Under the pieces are notes generated by a model. It saw only the letters and a list, made by a program, of their open reading frames with translations. It did not search any database and was not told the DNA's origin. From NCBI GenBank assembly GCA_035506275.1, contig DATJPT010000019.1, forward strand, positions 372,001-436,000: DNA of 64,000 bases, read 5' to 3'. Source of the stretch: Bacteroidota bacterium (GTDB lineage: Bacteria > Bacteroidota > Ignavibacteria > UBA10030 > UBA8401). Shown piece by piece: positions 1-8,255 of this stretch; the stretch's first letter is position 1, and each line of letters opens with the position of its first letter. Both the position numbers and the translations under genes were made by a program.

Positions 1-201
1 ATTCTGATGGACGCTGCCGTGAAGCGAGTTTTCTATCGGGACGACGGCGAACGCAGATGTGTTCCGGACCACGTCCTCAAAAATTTCGTGGAATGTTTCG
101 CGCGCGATGGTCCGGCAGGCATTCCCGAAAAACGCCTTTGCCGCCTGCTCGCTGAATGCGCCGGGCTCCCCTTGGTACGATATTTTTAGCTGTGAAGGCA
201 T
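1..201 (-). CDS. pheA: Prephenate dehydratase, N-terminal fragment (runs off left edge)
   Basis: The complement of bases 1-201 is an open frame starting MPSQLKISYQGEPGAFSEQA and continuing with AFAVVPIENSLHGSV. The G-x-x-GAFSEQAA and VVPIENSxxGSV blocks are hallmarks of the prephenate dehydratase catalytic domain, which makes phenylpyruvate for phenylalanine synthesis. Only about 67 residues are present; the rest, including any ACT regulatory domain, lies beyond base 1. An in-frame ATG at 228 would add nine residues and overlap the upstream lipoprotein gene by 17 bases; the start at 201 leaves a 10-base gap and is preferred. Neither has a strong ribosome-binding site. It is the last visible member of the minus-strand run that begins at clpS. 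Confidence 0.85.
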   Translation of the reverse strand, partial: MPSQLKISYQGEPGAFSEQAAKAFFGNACRTIARETFHEIFEDVVRNTSAFAVVPIENSLHGSVHQN

Positions 202-211
202 TCGGTCATCG

Positions 212-724
212 TTAGAAGTTCGATTCATCGTTCCAGCGCGAGATCTTCCACTCGCTGTTCACGCTCGGCCGCTCGAGCGTCAGGCTTGCATAACCGTCGA
301 TGTTGACGATATCCGTCGGGCTGAACGTGACGGTGAGGTTGAAATTTCTTGTCACGTTCACGGAGAGGTCAACCGTGTCCCCCTCAACGGGGACGGAACC
401 GTTCCAGACAAGGTCGAGGCTCTGTGCGTTCTGAAACAATCCGTTCGTGGTGCGCATGTCGTCGTCGCGCCCCCAGGAAACATCGGCGCCGATGTCGTAA
501 TCGAGGTAGACGAAAATAAAATCCTGCGCGAGCAATTGTCCGTACACGGTCGTGTCCTTGAAGAGATACGCCTGCTTGAAATTTTGAAAGACGCCGTCGA
601 TGGTCTTCTGGTCTCCCAGCACCGAGTTGTTCAGTTGGTTCGATGTATCCAGTGCCGGGGCGAACGGATTGAGACAGCCGCACAGAGACAACGAGCATGC
701 GAGAATCACAGCTGCCGCTTTCAT
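212..724 (-). CDS. Small lipoprotein, NTF2/SnoaL-like (paralog of its neighbour)
   Basis: A 170-residue protein with a short hydrophobic signal peptide and lipobox LCGC (lipid-modified Cys17), so probably anchored in a membrane. The mature part has an early QNFKQAYLFKD stretch, an aromatic FIFVY strand and a C-terminal WKISRWNDE strand. This pattern resembles NTF2-like (SnoaL/DUF4440-type) folds; the fold call is inference. The upstream gene has the same order of motifs ([21 protein letters not shown]), so the two look like diverged tandem copies. Its start overlaps the upstream stop as ATGA (721-724), indicating translational coupling. Function unknown. Confidence 0.8.
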   Translation of the reverse strand: MKAAAVILACSLSLCGCLNPFAPALDTSNQLNNSVLGDQKTIDGVFQNFKQAYLFKDTTVYGQLLAQDFIFVYLDYDIGADVSWGRDDDMRTTNGLFQNAQSLDLVWNGSVPVEGDTVDLSVNVTRNFNLTVTFSPTDIVNIDGYASLTLERPSVNSEWKISRWNDESNF

Positions 725-1305
725 TGGCTGAATTGCCCTTTCAAATCGCTCCAGGTCAACGCCGCGCTGTTCGACGACTGCAAATCTTCCCAGCGGTCAA
801 GGACCCACGTTCCGGTGTTCTTGTTAAGCAACGTTGAAAAACGGACGTGGCCGGAATACGTCGTCGGCGTAATGAACACCGAATAATCGGCTTCATAGAG
901 AGCAGAATCCGACAGGAATGTTGTCGTGACGCTGTTGGTGAACGAGACGGTCGGGGTAAATCCGGAACTGACACTCGCCATGACCTTCCTGAAATAATTC
1001 AGTTCGGCTTCGGTCGTCCACCGAGAAAAAATGGCGGAGTAGCTTGCAGACGCTTCTTGCGTCGGAACGAAGACGTACGTTCTGCCATCGGTGGAAAGGT
1101 CGGCGAATATTTTTTCGTAATCGCTGAAGTTCTTGTTTGCAAAGCACGCCTGCAAGTTCGCGATGAGGATCTGGGGGCTGGCAGCCGGCGGGTTGGCGGT
1201 ATTTCCCTGGCTCGGCGGCTGCGGGTCGCGCGTTTTTAACAGATCGCACGATCCTGTCGCAAAGACGAGGAGAAAACAAGCCGGAAGAAGGTACTTAAAG
1301 CGCAA
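721..1305 (-). CDS. Small lipoprotein, NTF2/SnoaL-like, with TTG start overlapping recR
   Basis: The best start is TTG at 1305 (the frame then reads [19 protein letters not shown]), preceded by GGAGGG at the correct distance and placed inside the last codons of recR. An upstream ATG in the same frame would add 14 charged residues before the signal peptide and is unlikely. The product is 194 residues with lipobox TGSC (Cys20). The mature part begins with a proline-rich linker, then an NTF2-like pattern ending in [10 protein letters not shown]. It overlaps recR by 11 bases and the next lipoprotein by 4, so it is coupled to both. Function unknown; probably a cell-envelope protein. Confidence 0.78.
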   Translation of the reverse strand: MRFKYLLPACFLLVFATGSCDLLKTRDPQPPSQGNTANPPAASPQILIANLQACFANKNFSDYEKIFADLSTDGRTYVFVPTQEASASYSAIFSRWTTEAELNYFRKVMASVSSGFTPTVSFTNSVTTTFLSDSALYEADYSVFITPTTYSGHVRFSTLLNKNTGTWVLDRWEDLQSSNSAALTWSDLKGQFSQ

Positions 1306-1891
1306 TGCGTCCCTCCAATGCGCGCGACAGCGTCGCCTCATCCGCAAACTCCAGCTCTCCCCCGATCGGGAGGCCGCGGGCGATGCGCGTCACGTTCACA
1401 TTCAGCGGCTTGAGCAATCGGGAGAGGTACACGGTGGTTGTTTCACCTTCAATGTTCGGGTTCATTGCAAGGATGATCTCTTCGATGTCGTCCGTAATGC
1501 GTGCGAGCAGTTCTTTGACCTTCAAATCCTCCGGACCGATATTATCCAGGGGCGACAGCGCCCCGCCGAGCACATGGTACAATCCGTGGAACTCGTTCGT
1601 CTTTTCCAGCGCCATCACGTCGTTTGGTTCTTCGACCACGCAAATGACCCGACGGTTTCGTTTTTCGCTCGAACAGATGTTGCACGGGTCGCTCTCGGTA
1701 ATGTTGCTGCACACGGAGCAATACCGCACCTTGTCCTTCATGTTCAGCAGGGCGCGGGCAAAGTTTGCGACTTTTTCACGCGGCATTTTCAGGACGAACA
1801 ACGCCAGCCGGAGAGCCGTTTTCTTTCCGATTCCCGGCAGCTGGGCAAATTCTTCGACGAGCTGTTCGACCGATTCGGACGTATAGCGCAT
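1295..1891 (-). CDS. recR: Recombination mediator RecR
   Basis: A 198-residue protein, the normal RecR length. It begins with the helix-hairpin-helix region ([16 protein letters not shown]), followed by a four-cysteine zinc finger ([16 protein letters not shown]) and a Toprim domain ([15 protein letters not shown], then the [16 protein letters not shown] loop) and a Walker-B-like tail. RecR works with RecO and RecF to load RecA on gapped DNA. The start ATG overlaps the stop of ybaB as TAATG. The ybaB-recR pairing is a standard bacterial arrangement, usually behind dnaX; here the gene upstream of ybaB is gmhA instead. Confidence 0.97.
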   Translation of the reverse strand: MRYTSESVEQLVEEFAQLPGIGKKTALRLALFVLKMPREKVANFARALLNMKDKVRYCSVCSNITESDPCNICSSEKRNRRVICVVEEPNDVMALEKTNEFHGLYHVLGGALSPLDNIGPEDLKVKELLARITDDIEEIILAMNPNIEGETTTVYLSRLLKPLNVNVTRIARGLPIGGELEFADEATLSRALEGRIAL

Positions 1892-2241
1892 TACATTCCC
1901 GGAAGATTAAGCCCCGGAATATTCGGCAGCATTCCGTTCGTCACTTTTGCCATCTCCGATTGCGCCAGCTTGTTCGATTCCTCCAGCGCTTTGTTCACCG
2001 CCGCAACGATCAGATCCTCAAGCATATCGCTTTCCTGCGGATTGACCACTTCCTTTTCGATCGTGATCTTCAGTATTTGCTGCTTCCCGTTCGCGGTGAC
2101 CTTGACCATCCCGCCCCCGGACTCGGCGGTAACGGTCTTTTGTTCAAGCTCTGCCTGGACTTGCGCCATTTTCTCCTGCATCTTCTGCACTTGTTTCAGC
2201 ATTCCCTGCATATTGCCGCCCATTCCCGGAAAACCTTTCAT
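1891..2241 (-). CDS. ybaB: YbaB/EbfC family nucleoid-associated protein
   Basis: A 116-residue protein with a long N-terminal helix rich in Met, Gln and Lys ([16 protein letters not shown]), then the conserved core [16 protein letters not shown] and a C-terminal [18 protein letters not shown] helix. This is the YbaB/EbfC DNA-binding dimer fold. The N-terminal extension with GGNMQGML repeats is typical of the family. A good ribosome-binding site (AAGGCAG) precedes the ATG. It is translationally coupled to recR by a one-base overlap of stop and start. Confidence 0.95.
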   Translation of the reverse strand: MKGFPGMGGNMQGMLKQVQKMQEKMAQVQAELEQKTVTAESGGGMVKVTANGKQQILKITIEKEVVNPQESDMLEDLIVAAVNKALEESNKLAQSEMAKVTNGMLPNIPGLNLPGM

Positions 2242-2305
2242 AGTATCTGCCTTGGGAAAATGTGATTGAAAAATTTCTTTCCTTCAACCATCTGCTCGGT
2301 CCTTC

Positions 2306-2911
2306 TCACCCGAACATCTCTTGCTCGACCTCCTGAAATATAATATGCCCGATCGTTATATGTCCTTCCTGGATTCTTTGAGTGTCGTTTGAAGGGACGA
2401 TGATCGCGAGATCAACCAGCTCCTTCGACGCACCGCCGTCCTTGCCGAGGAAGGCGATCGTCGCCATTTTTTTCTCCCGGGCTTTCTTGAATGCCTCATT
2501 CACGCTCGCCGAATTGCCGCTTGTGCTGATGCCGATGAGGACGTCCCCTTCGGTGCCGAGCGCTTCTACCGATCGCGCAAAGACCTTGTCATAGCCGAAA
2601 TCGTTTGAGCCCGCGGTCAAGGTCGACGAATCGGTGGTCAGGGCAATGGCGGGGAGTCCGGAGCGTTTGATTGAGGGGGAGAGGCGGACCACAAATTCGG
2701 TCGCGAGATGCTGGGCATCCGCCGCGCTGCCGCCGTTGCCGCAAAGCAGGATCTTCTTTTTATTGTTGAAAGCGGCAATGATGATATCGATCGCTTTTGA
2801 GATATCGGCGTTGCACTGCTCGGCGATCTTCAACTTCGTTTCAGCGCTTGCTTTGAGTGAATCCTGAATGAAGCTCTGTCGATAGACGAGCGTCAGCGGA
2901 AGGTGAGCCAT
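2306..2911 (-). CDS. gmhA: SIS-domain phosphoheptose isomerase
   Basis: A 201-residue single SIS-domain protein with the GmhA signature CGNGGSAADAQHLATEFV, the later TTDSSTLTAGSNDFGYDKVFARSVEALG block and an ISTSGNSASV sugar-phosphate loop. GmhA converts sedoheptulose 7-phosphate to D-glycero-D-manno-heptose 7-phosphate, the first step to LPS-core heptose. The C-terminal IQEGHITIGHIIFQEVE segment carries the histidines expected in the family. No other heptose genes (hldE, gmhB) lie in the window, so the assignment rests on sequence motifs alone. It sits between ybaB and the GGGP synthase homolog on the same strand. Confidence 0.9.
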   Translation of the reverse strand: MAHLPLTLVYRQSFIQDSLKASAETKLKIAEQCNADISKAIDIIIAAFNNKKKILLCGNGGSAADAQHLATEFVVRLSPSIKRSGLPAIALTTDSSTLTAGSNDFGYDKVFARSVEALGTEGDVLIGISTSGNSASVNEAFKKAREKKMATIAFLGKDGGASKELVDLAIIVPSNDTQRIQEGHITIGHIIFQEVEQEMFG

Positions 2912-2944
2912 ACTCGTACTTTCTGCGTGTCCGGCGTTTGAGTT

Positions 2945-3688
2945 TCAGCGATGATGAATTGCGGAAGCGAACTCTTTCATTAATCCATTCGTTCCGTTTT
3001 GCTCCAGAACATTTCCCGTAACGATAAATTGTGCTCCCGCGTTCACTTTCTTGTAAGCCGCTTCGGCGGTGCGGATTCCTCCTCCGACAATGAGGGGGAC
3101 GGAGCAATGATGCGATACCGCGGCAACCATGTCATCGGGAACGGGCTGCTCGGCGCCCGAGCCGGCCTCAAGATAGATGAACTTAAAGCCGATAAGCTCA
3201 GCAGCAAGAGCATGGGCCACCGCGATATCCGGCTTGTTGCGCGGAAGCGGCTTGGTGTTGCTCATGAATTCCGCCGACGTCGTTCGTCCGGATTCCACAA
3301 GCATGTATGCCGTGGAGATCGCTTCGAGGTTCATTTTCCTGATGATCGGCGCGGCGGTCACTTGGCTTCCGATAATGTGCTCGGCGTTGCGCCCGCTCAG
3401 GAGCGACAGATACAGAATTGCATCGGCTTCTTTCGATATCTGCTGAACGCTTCCGGGGAAGATCACCACCGGCACGTTCGCGATCTTCTTGAGAGTCTTG
3501 ATGCACTCTTCAAACGTATCGGCAAGGACAAGGCTTCCTCCGACGAGGAATCCGTCAACGCCTGCCTCCGAGGCCTGCTCGATAAATTTAGGGAAACTCT
3601 TTTCATCGATCTTGTCGGGATCGACGAGAATGAAATATCCCGCTCCTTTAGTTCTTGCCGCAGAGATCAGATTTTGATAAACCGACAT
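2945..3688 (-). CDS. Geranylgeranylglyceryl phosphate synthase family protein (GGGPS/PcrB)
   Basis: A 247-residue TIM-barrel protein. Visible family marks are the N-terminal LVDPDK motif, DGFLVGGS, VVIFPGSVQQIS, the FIYLEAGSGA strand and loop, and the C-terminal phosphate-binding LIVGGGIRT and FIVTGNVLE. The family joins a polyprenyl diphosphate to sn-glycerol 1-phosphate with an ether bond, the first committed step of archaeal membrane lipids; Firmicute PcrB uses heptaprenyl diphosphate. Length and the SGAEQPVP loop suit the group II enzymes found in archaea and some FCB bacteria. Substrate length cannot be read safely from the sequence. No digeranylgeranylglyceryl phosphate synthase or G1P dehydrogenase gene is in the window. 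Confidence 0.9.
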   Translation of the reverse strand: MSVYQNLISAARTKGAGYFILVDPDKIDEKSFPKFIEQASEAGVDGFLVGGSLVLADTFEECIKTLKKIANVPVVIFPGSVQQISKEADAILYLSLLSGRNAEHIIGSQVTAAPIIRKMNLEAISTAYMLVESGRTTSAEFMSNTKPLPRNKPDIAVAHALAAELIGFKFIYLEAGSGAEQPVPDDMVAAVSHHCSVPLIVGGGIRTAEAAYKKVNAGAQFIVTGNVLEQNGTNGLMKEFASAIHHR

Positions 3689-3752
3689 GATCGTTCCCGA
3701 TACATGAGAGGAGGTTAAGGTTTTTCATTTTTTAGGTTTGATTTTTGACCTT

Positions 3753-6611
3753 TTACAGCATTCCTTCTACCACCGCCGCGACGTTTCCCAGCGCTTCATC
3801 GAGTTTTGCGACATCTTTGCCTCCGGCCGTCGCGAGATGCGGCTTCCCGCCTCCCCCTCCGCCGACAATCTTTGCCACGGCTCCGACAATCTTTCCCGCT
3901 TGGATGTTCTTTGTCTTGATCAGATCGTCGCTCACAACGCAGACGAGCGCCACCTTATCGTCGATGACCGAGGCGAGAAGTCCGACGCCGCTCCCCATCT
4001 TGGAGCGGAGCGTGTCGCCGATCGACTTCAGCGTTTCCATGTCGGCCGCTGTGACTTTTGATGCAACCAGTTTGAATCCGTCCACTGCCCCCGCTTTTCC
4101 GACAAGAGCTTCGACGTCCGACGCCGCTGATTTCAGGTTGTATCTCGCCAGTTCTTTTTCGAACGATTTCTTTCTTTCCGACAGCTTCAACAAGTAGTCT
4201 TCCAGGGCACGGAAACGGGCCTGCAGGTCGACAAATTCCTTCGTCAATTCTGCCGTGATCACAGCCGCAGGGACTTCAGGGATCTGCTCCATCGCGCGGA
4301 GCTGAATGTCGAGGTTCAGCGTCTTTTCTTTAGACAGCGGGGAAGCGCCGCCGCTTAGCCGGATAATTTCTTTCTGGAGGGATTGGATCTCGTGGATAAG
4401 CTGGTATCCCATCTCGACGCGATCTTTGTATGAAATGTTCTGAATTTTCAGATACTCGACCGCAAAATTGCTCGTGATTGCCTCGATGCGCCGCACGCCG
4501 CTGGCGCTGCTCGACTCCGAGCGGATTTTGAAGAACCCGATCTCCCCGGTATTTTTCACGTGCGTGCCGCCGCAGAACTCCTTGCTGAAGTCTCCGAACT
4601 GCACGACATTCACCCTGTCGCCGTATTTGTCGCCGAAGAACATCAGCGCCCCCATATTCTGCGCTTCTTCAAACGGGATATTGCGCCAATGCGTCAGTTC
4701 AACGCCCTCTTTGATCTTCTCGTTGACGATATTTTCGATCTCAGCCAGCTCCTGTTCGCTCACTTTTGCGAAATGTGCGAAGTCGAACCGCAAATGTTCG
4801 GGGGCAACAAGCGAGCCCGCCTGGTGCACATGCGTGCCGAGGACCTTCCGCAGCGCCGCATGGACGAGATGCGTCGCAGTGTGGTTGCGCATGATGGAAA
4901 GGCGGCGCGGTTTATTGACCCGTAATTTTGCTTTCTTTTCCTTTGACAGCCTATTATGCATCTCGGCAAGCGAAGCAAAATTTCTTAAGTAATGGGCGAT
5001 AAAATTGGATTCTTTGCGCGTGTCGACAATTTCAAAAACAGCTTCTCCAACATACACGTTGCCCGTGTCGCCTACCTGCCCGCCCGATTCAGCATAAAAA
5101 GGGGTGACAGGCTTATTGATGAGAAAATAATCCGCTTCTCGAGCCGCATTTGATCGGACGCGATTGATCCAAATTTCCTCGATGCCATTGACATCTTCTT
5201 CAAGCGAGTCATAATCGAATTTTGCGGTCAGAATTTTCTTGGATAGTTCTTCAGTCGCCCCCGGAATCTCAGCCATTGTTGCACGGCTGCCGCTTCTTGA
5301 ACGATGGCGCTGCTCTTCCATGAGCGCCTGAAATCTTCCCGCATCAACATGCAATCCCTTTTCGCCCGCAATGAGGACTGTCAGGTCCAGCGGAAATCCG
5401 AAGGTATCGTATAATTTAAATGCATCTTCGCCGCTTATCACTTTCAACGTTGAACTCACAGCTCGTTGTGCCGCTTCCCCGAAAATTTCCAACCCCCTGT
5501 CCAGCGTCTGATTGAATCCTTCTTCCTCGCCCTTGATGACCCTCTCGATGTGCTCCTGCTGCTCTTGAATTTCCGGGAAGACATGCGACATCGTCTGAAC
5601 GAGGGTGTTGACCAGCCTGAACAGGAACGGCTCGCGGAATCCGAGATTCCTTCCGAACCTTGCGGCCCGGCGGAGAATTCTCCGAAGCACGTACCCGCGT
5701 CCTTCGTTTGAAGGAATGGCCCCGTCGGCGATCGCAAATGTGAGTGCGCGAACGTGATCTGCAATGACGCGCATCGCGACATCGGCGTCGCCATCGTTGC
5801 CGTACGGCTTTCCCGATAATGCTGAAATTGTATCGATGAGCGGAGTGAAAACATCCGAGTCGTAATTCGAGGCCGGACGCTTGAAATTGTTCTTCATCGC
5901 CACCATCACCGAACAGACACGCTCGAATCCCATGCCGGTGTCGACGTGTTTCATCGGCAGGTTTTCGAGTTCTCCTTGTGCCGTTCGATTGTTCTGAATA
6001 AAGACGAGGTTCCAGATCTCGATCACCTGCGGCGAACCGGCGTTGACGAGCGACGCCGGCGCGTTCCCTTCGGGCGTCAGGTCCATATGGATCTCAGAAC
6101 ATGGACCGCACGGACCGGTTTCCCCCATCTCCCAAAAATTATCCTTCTCGGCGAACCTCAGAACATGTGACGGATTGATGTCGGTAACGTTCTTCCACAG
6201 GTTGAAGGCTTCGTCGTCAGTGTTATAGACGGTTGCCCAGAGCCGTTCCTTGGGAAGTTTCCAAACACCCGTCAACAATTCCCACGCCCATCCGATCGCT
6301 TCTTTCTTGTAATAATCGCCGAACGACCAGTTGCCGAGCATTTCAAAGAACGTATGATGATATGTGTCGCGGCCGACTTCTTCGAGGTCGTTATGTTTCC
6401 CGCTGACGCGGATGCATTTTTGTGTATCGGCTGCGCGGGTGTAATCCCGTTTCCCCGTTCCCAGGAAAACTTCTTTGAATTGATTCATTCCCGCGTTCGT
6501 GAAAAGCAGTGTCGGGTCTCCGTGCGGTATCACCGGCGCGCTCGGAACGATGCGGTGCCCCTTCGATGCAAAGAAGTCGAGAAAGGATTGTCGTATATCG
6601 CGAGAGTTCAT
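3753..6611 (-). CDS. alaS: Alanyl-tRNA synthetase
   Basis: A 952-residue class II synthetase, longer than the usual 870-880. Order: catalytic domain with TNAGMNQFKEVFLG and the motif-3-like GRGYVLRRILRRA; editing domain with the metal site HTATHLVHAALR followed by CGGTHVKNTGEIGFF; and a C-terminal C-Ala domain with a glycine-rich GGGGGGKPHLATAGG segment. It charges tRNA-Ala and clears mischarged Ser/Gly. Part of the extra length is an insertion around residues 430-560 between the tRNA-recognition and editing regions. It lies directly behind the thioredoxin-like gene (7-base gap). Confidence 0.97.
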   Translation of the reverse strand: MNSRDIRQSFLDFFASKGHRIVPSAPVIPHGDPTLLFTNAGMNQFKEVFLGTGKRDYTRAADTQKCIRVSGKHNDLEEVGRDTYHHTFFEMLGNWSFGDYYKKEAIGWAWELLTGVWKLPKERLWATVYNTDDEAFNLWKNVTDINPSHVLRFAEKDNFWEMGETGPCGPCSEIHMDLTPEGNAPASLVNAGSPQVIEIWNLVFIQNNRTAQGELENLPMKHVDTGMGFERVCSVMVAMKNNFKRPASNYDSDVFTPLIDTISALSGKPYGNDGDADVAMRVIADHVRALTFAIADGAIPSNEGRGYVLRRILRRAARFGRNLGFREPFLFRLVNTLVQTMSHVFPEIQEQQEHIERVIKGEEEGFNQTLDRGLEIFGEAAQRAVSSTLKVISGEDAFKLYDTFGFPLDLTVLIAGEKGLHVDAGRFQALMEEQRHRSRSGSRATMAEIPGATEELSKKILTAKFDYDSLEEDVNGIEEIWINRVRSNAAREADYFLINKPVTPFYAESGGQVGDTGNVYVGEAVFEIVDTRKESNFIAHYLRNFASLAEMHNRLSKEKKAKLRVNKPRRLSIMRNHTATHLVHAALRKVLGTHVHQAGSLVAPEHLRFDFAHFAKVSEQELAEIENIVNEKIKEGVELTHWRNIPFEEAQNMGALMFFGDKYGDRVNVVQFGDFSKEFCGGTHVKNTGEIGFFKIRSESSSASGVRRIEAITSNFAVEYLKIQNISYKDRVEMGYQLIHEIQSLQKEIIRLSGGASPLSKEKTLNLDIQLRAMEQIPEVPAAVITAELTKEFVDLQARFRALEDYLLKLSERKKSFEKELARYNLKSAASDVEALVGKAGAVDGFKLVASKVTAADMETLKSIGDTLRSKMGSGVGLLASVIDDKVALVCVVSDDLIKTKNIQAGKIVGAVAKIVGGGGGGKPHLATAGGKDVAKLDEALGNVAAVVEGML

Positions 6612-6617
6612 CGGGTG

Positions 6618-7811
6618 TTACGGTTTTGCTTCGAGTGATGCATTGATCTTCTTCAGAAGCTCTTCGGTTTCCTGAACATCTTCTTTGCCTTGTTTGCCGT
6701 TCGCGATGGCCCGCTCAGCATATTCTTTCGCTTTCTTCAGCTCTCCGTTCTTATAGAGGAGGGCAGCGTAGGTGTCGAGGAGCATATATTCCGGCCGAGT
6801 TTCGACCGCCGCTCCCATCCACTTTGCGGCGCGGGCAACAACGTCCTTGTTGTCGCACTTCAGGTAGACCGTCCAGCTGTAGCTGTTCATCGCATTTTCA
6901 TCGAGCGCATTGCCTGAGCGTTTTGCGCTGTCGATGAGGTCGGCGTATCTTGTCCAGCGATTTGTCCCGCTGTAAAAACGGAGCTGGTAATTTAAGTTGA
7001 TCTGGGCGATCGGCCCGATAGAATATTTCTCCGCAGCCGCCATGATTCTCCGCAAAGCCGGCTCGTCGTCCGCCTTGATGGCACGGTTCAGGTCCGAAGA
7101 AAGGAACGTGCCGACCGTCGACTGAACATCGTTGGCTCCGTACATCCTTTTCAACATCTCAAAATTGTCGTAAACGAACCCCCGGTAGTTATCGTTCACT
7201 TGCGAGCTGAACCGAAAAAGAACAGACCAGGCGACTTCGCTTGCAAGCTCGGGGGAAGAAGCCAAAAACGAGTTCACGGTCGCGCTGTCGGGACGCTTCC
7301 TGAGGCTCCCTTTCAGAAACGAATCTTTATAGAATTGGGGGAACCCTGGTTCGAGGGAGGCCGAGACACCGGTCAGATGTTCTTGTTTTGAGGGATCGAG
7401 TGCCGCGTTGAGGGCTTCCAGGAACTCTTTCGGCTTCAGATATCCGAGGATCCGATAGACGAGCTTGCCGTCCGTGGTGAAAATGAGAAACGAAGGAAAT
7501 CCGTTGACGCGGTATTTCTCGGACATCACCAGCCCGAAGCCGGTTTCCATCTCGTATTTCACCGGAACGAATTTTTCATCCATGAATTTCGCGACCGCAC
7601 TGTCGGAAAATGTCTCTTTGTCCATCACCTTGCACCAGACGCACCAATCGGTATATGCGTCCACGAAGACGAGCTTATTCTGCTGCGCGGCGATGATCAA
7701 AACGTTATCCCACGAGGTGGTCGTGTCTCTGAAATGGATCAACTCTCCGGCGGTTCCGCTGGATGCAAGGAACGCCAGCGCCATGAATATCATTGATGTC
7801 GTTTTTTTCAT
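6618..7811 (-). CDS. Secreted thioredoxin-fold protein with C-terminal helical region
   Basis: The likely start is ATG at 7811, ten bases after the clpS stop and behind GAGAGA; an upstream in-frame ATG would begin inside clpS and push the signal peptide inward. The 397-residue product has a signal peptide (MKKTTSMIFMALAFLASSGTA), then a thioredoxin domain with active-site CVWC (Cys57, Cys60) after FVDAYTDW and a cis-Pro loop VNGFPSFLIF. The remaining ~250 residues are helical, with TPR-like repeats near the end (LLYKNGELKKAKEYAERAI). It is probably a periplasmic thiol reductase or thioredoxin_7/DUF255-type protein; the partner is unknown. Confidence 0.85.
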   Translation of the reverse strand: MKKTTSMIFMALAFLASSGTAGELIHFRDTTTSWDNVLIIAAQQNKLVFVDAYTDWCVWCKVMDKETFSDSAVAKFMDEKFVPVKYEMETGFGLVMSEKYRVNGFPSFLIFTTDGKLVYRILGYLKPKEFLEALNAALDPSKQEHLTGVSASLEPGFPQFYKDSFLKGSLRKRPDSATVNSFLASSPELASEVAWSVLFRFSSQVNDNYRGFVYDNFEMLKRMYGANDVQSTVGTFLSSDLNRAIKADDEPALRRIMAAAEKYSIGPIAQINLNYQLRFYSGTNRWTRYADLIDSAKRSGNALDENAMNSYSWTVYLKCDNKDVVARAAKWMGAAVETRPEYMLLDTYAALLYKNGELKKAKEYAERAIANGKQGKEDVQETEELLKKINASLEAKP

Positions 7812-7821
7812 GTCATTCTCT

Positions 7822-8130
7822 CTATACTTCAATTTGTGTCATTAATTCGATTTCTTCGAGGATGCGCGTGATTTCAAGGCAGCGCCTCAACTCTCCGGTG
7901 TACACGCACGACTTGCCCGTGTTATGGACTTCCCACGTCAACGCTTCTGCTTTTGCGTGGTCGCATCGCAGCGCTTTGATCAGCTGGTTGATGACCTCGT
8001 CGAACGTGTGGACCTCATCATTAAAAAGGATCGCCCGGACAGGATCCTTTACCTTTGTCTCGTCAACGACGTCTTCCAGGACATCGGAATCTGCCTGAGG
8101 TTTCTCGTCCATTGCTTCTTTCTTCTTCAC
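7822..8130 (-). CDS. clpS: ATP-dependent Clp protease adaptor ClpS
   Basis: A 102-residue protein. After an acidic unstructured N-terminal tail it has the ClpS core: AILFNDEVHTFDEVINQL, then the hinge and helix with KAEALTWEVHNTGKSCVYTG and LRRCLEITRILEEIEL. The DEVHTF loop (standing in for the common NDDxTPM) and the conserved His of the VHNTG block form the N-degron pocket. ClpS passes N-end-rule substrates to ClpAP/ClpCP; no clpA or clpP gene is in the window. It is the first gene of the long minus-strand run and is divergent from aconitase. Confidence 0.93.
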   Translation of the reverse strand: MKKKEAMDEKPQADSDVLEDVVDETKVKDPVRAILFNDEVHTFDEVINQLIKALRCDHAKAEALTWEVHNTGKSCVYTGELRRCLEITRILEEIELMTQIEV

Positions 8131-8157
8131 CCGATCGTTGAAAAATAACGAAAAAAC

Positions 8158-8193
8158 GACTCCCGTGCAACACGCTCTCTTGCGGGGGAAGTC
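8158..8193. promoter_or_regulatory. Imperfect inverted repeat in the clpS/acn intergenic region
   Basis: GACTCCCGTGCAA (8158-8170) pairs with TTGCGGGGGAAGTC (8180-8193) across a 9-base loop, with one bulged A and a G/G mismatch. It overlaps the predicted -35 of the acn promoter. It could be an operator or a transcript hairpin for the minus strand; the sequence alone cannot tell. Confidence 0.4.
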
Positions 8194-8208
8194 GCGGATT
8201 CATATATT
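8180..8208 (+). promoter_or_regulatory. Predicted sigma-70-type promoter of acn
   Basis: TTGCGG (8180-8185) and TATATT (8203-8208) are spaced by 17 bases and lie about 48 bases before the aconitase ATG. A second -10-like TATACT lies at 8208-8213. The match to TTGACA/TATAAT is 4/6 and 5/6. Confidence 0.5.
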
Positions 8209-8255
8209 ATACTAGGAATTTGCCCCGTTAACCCCGTCGATAAGGAAAAGAGCTT

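Noticed and set aside
1133..2269. A 378-codon open frame on the plus strand
   Set aside because: It is antisense to recR and ybaB, whose protein motifs are clear. The plus-strand product is Arg/His/Phe-rich and matches nothing.
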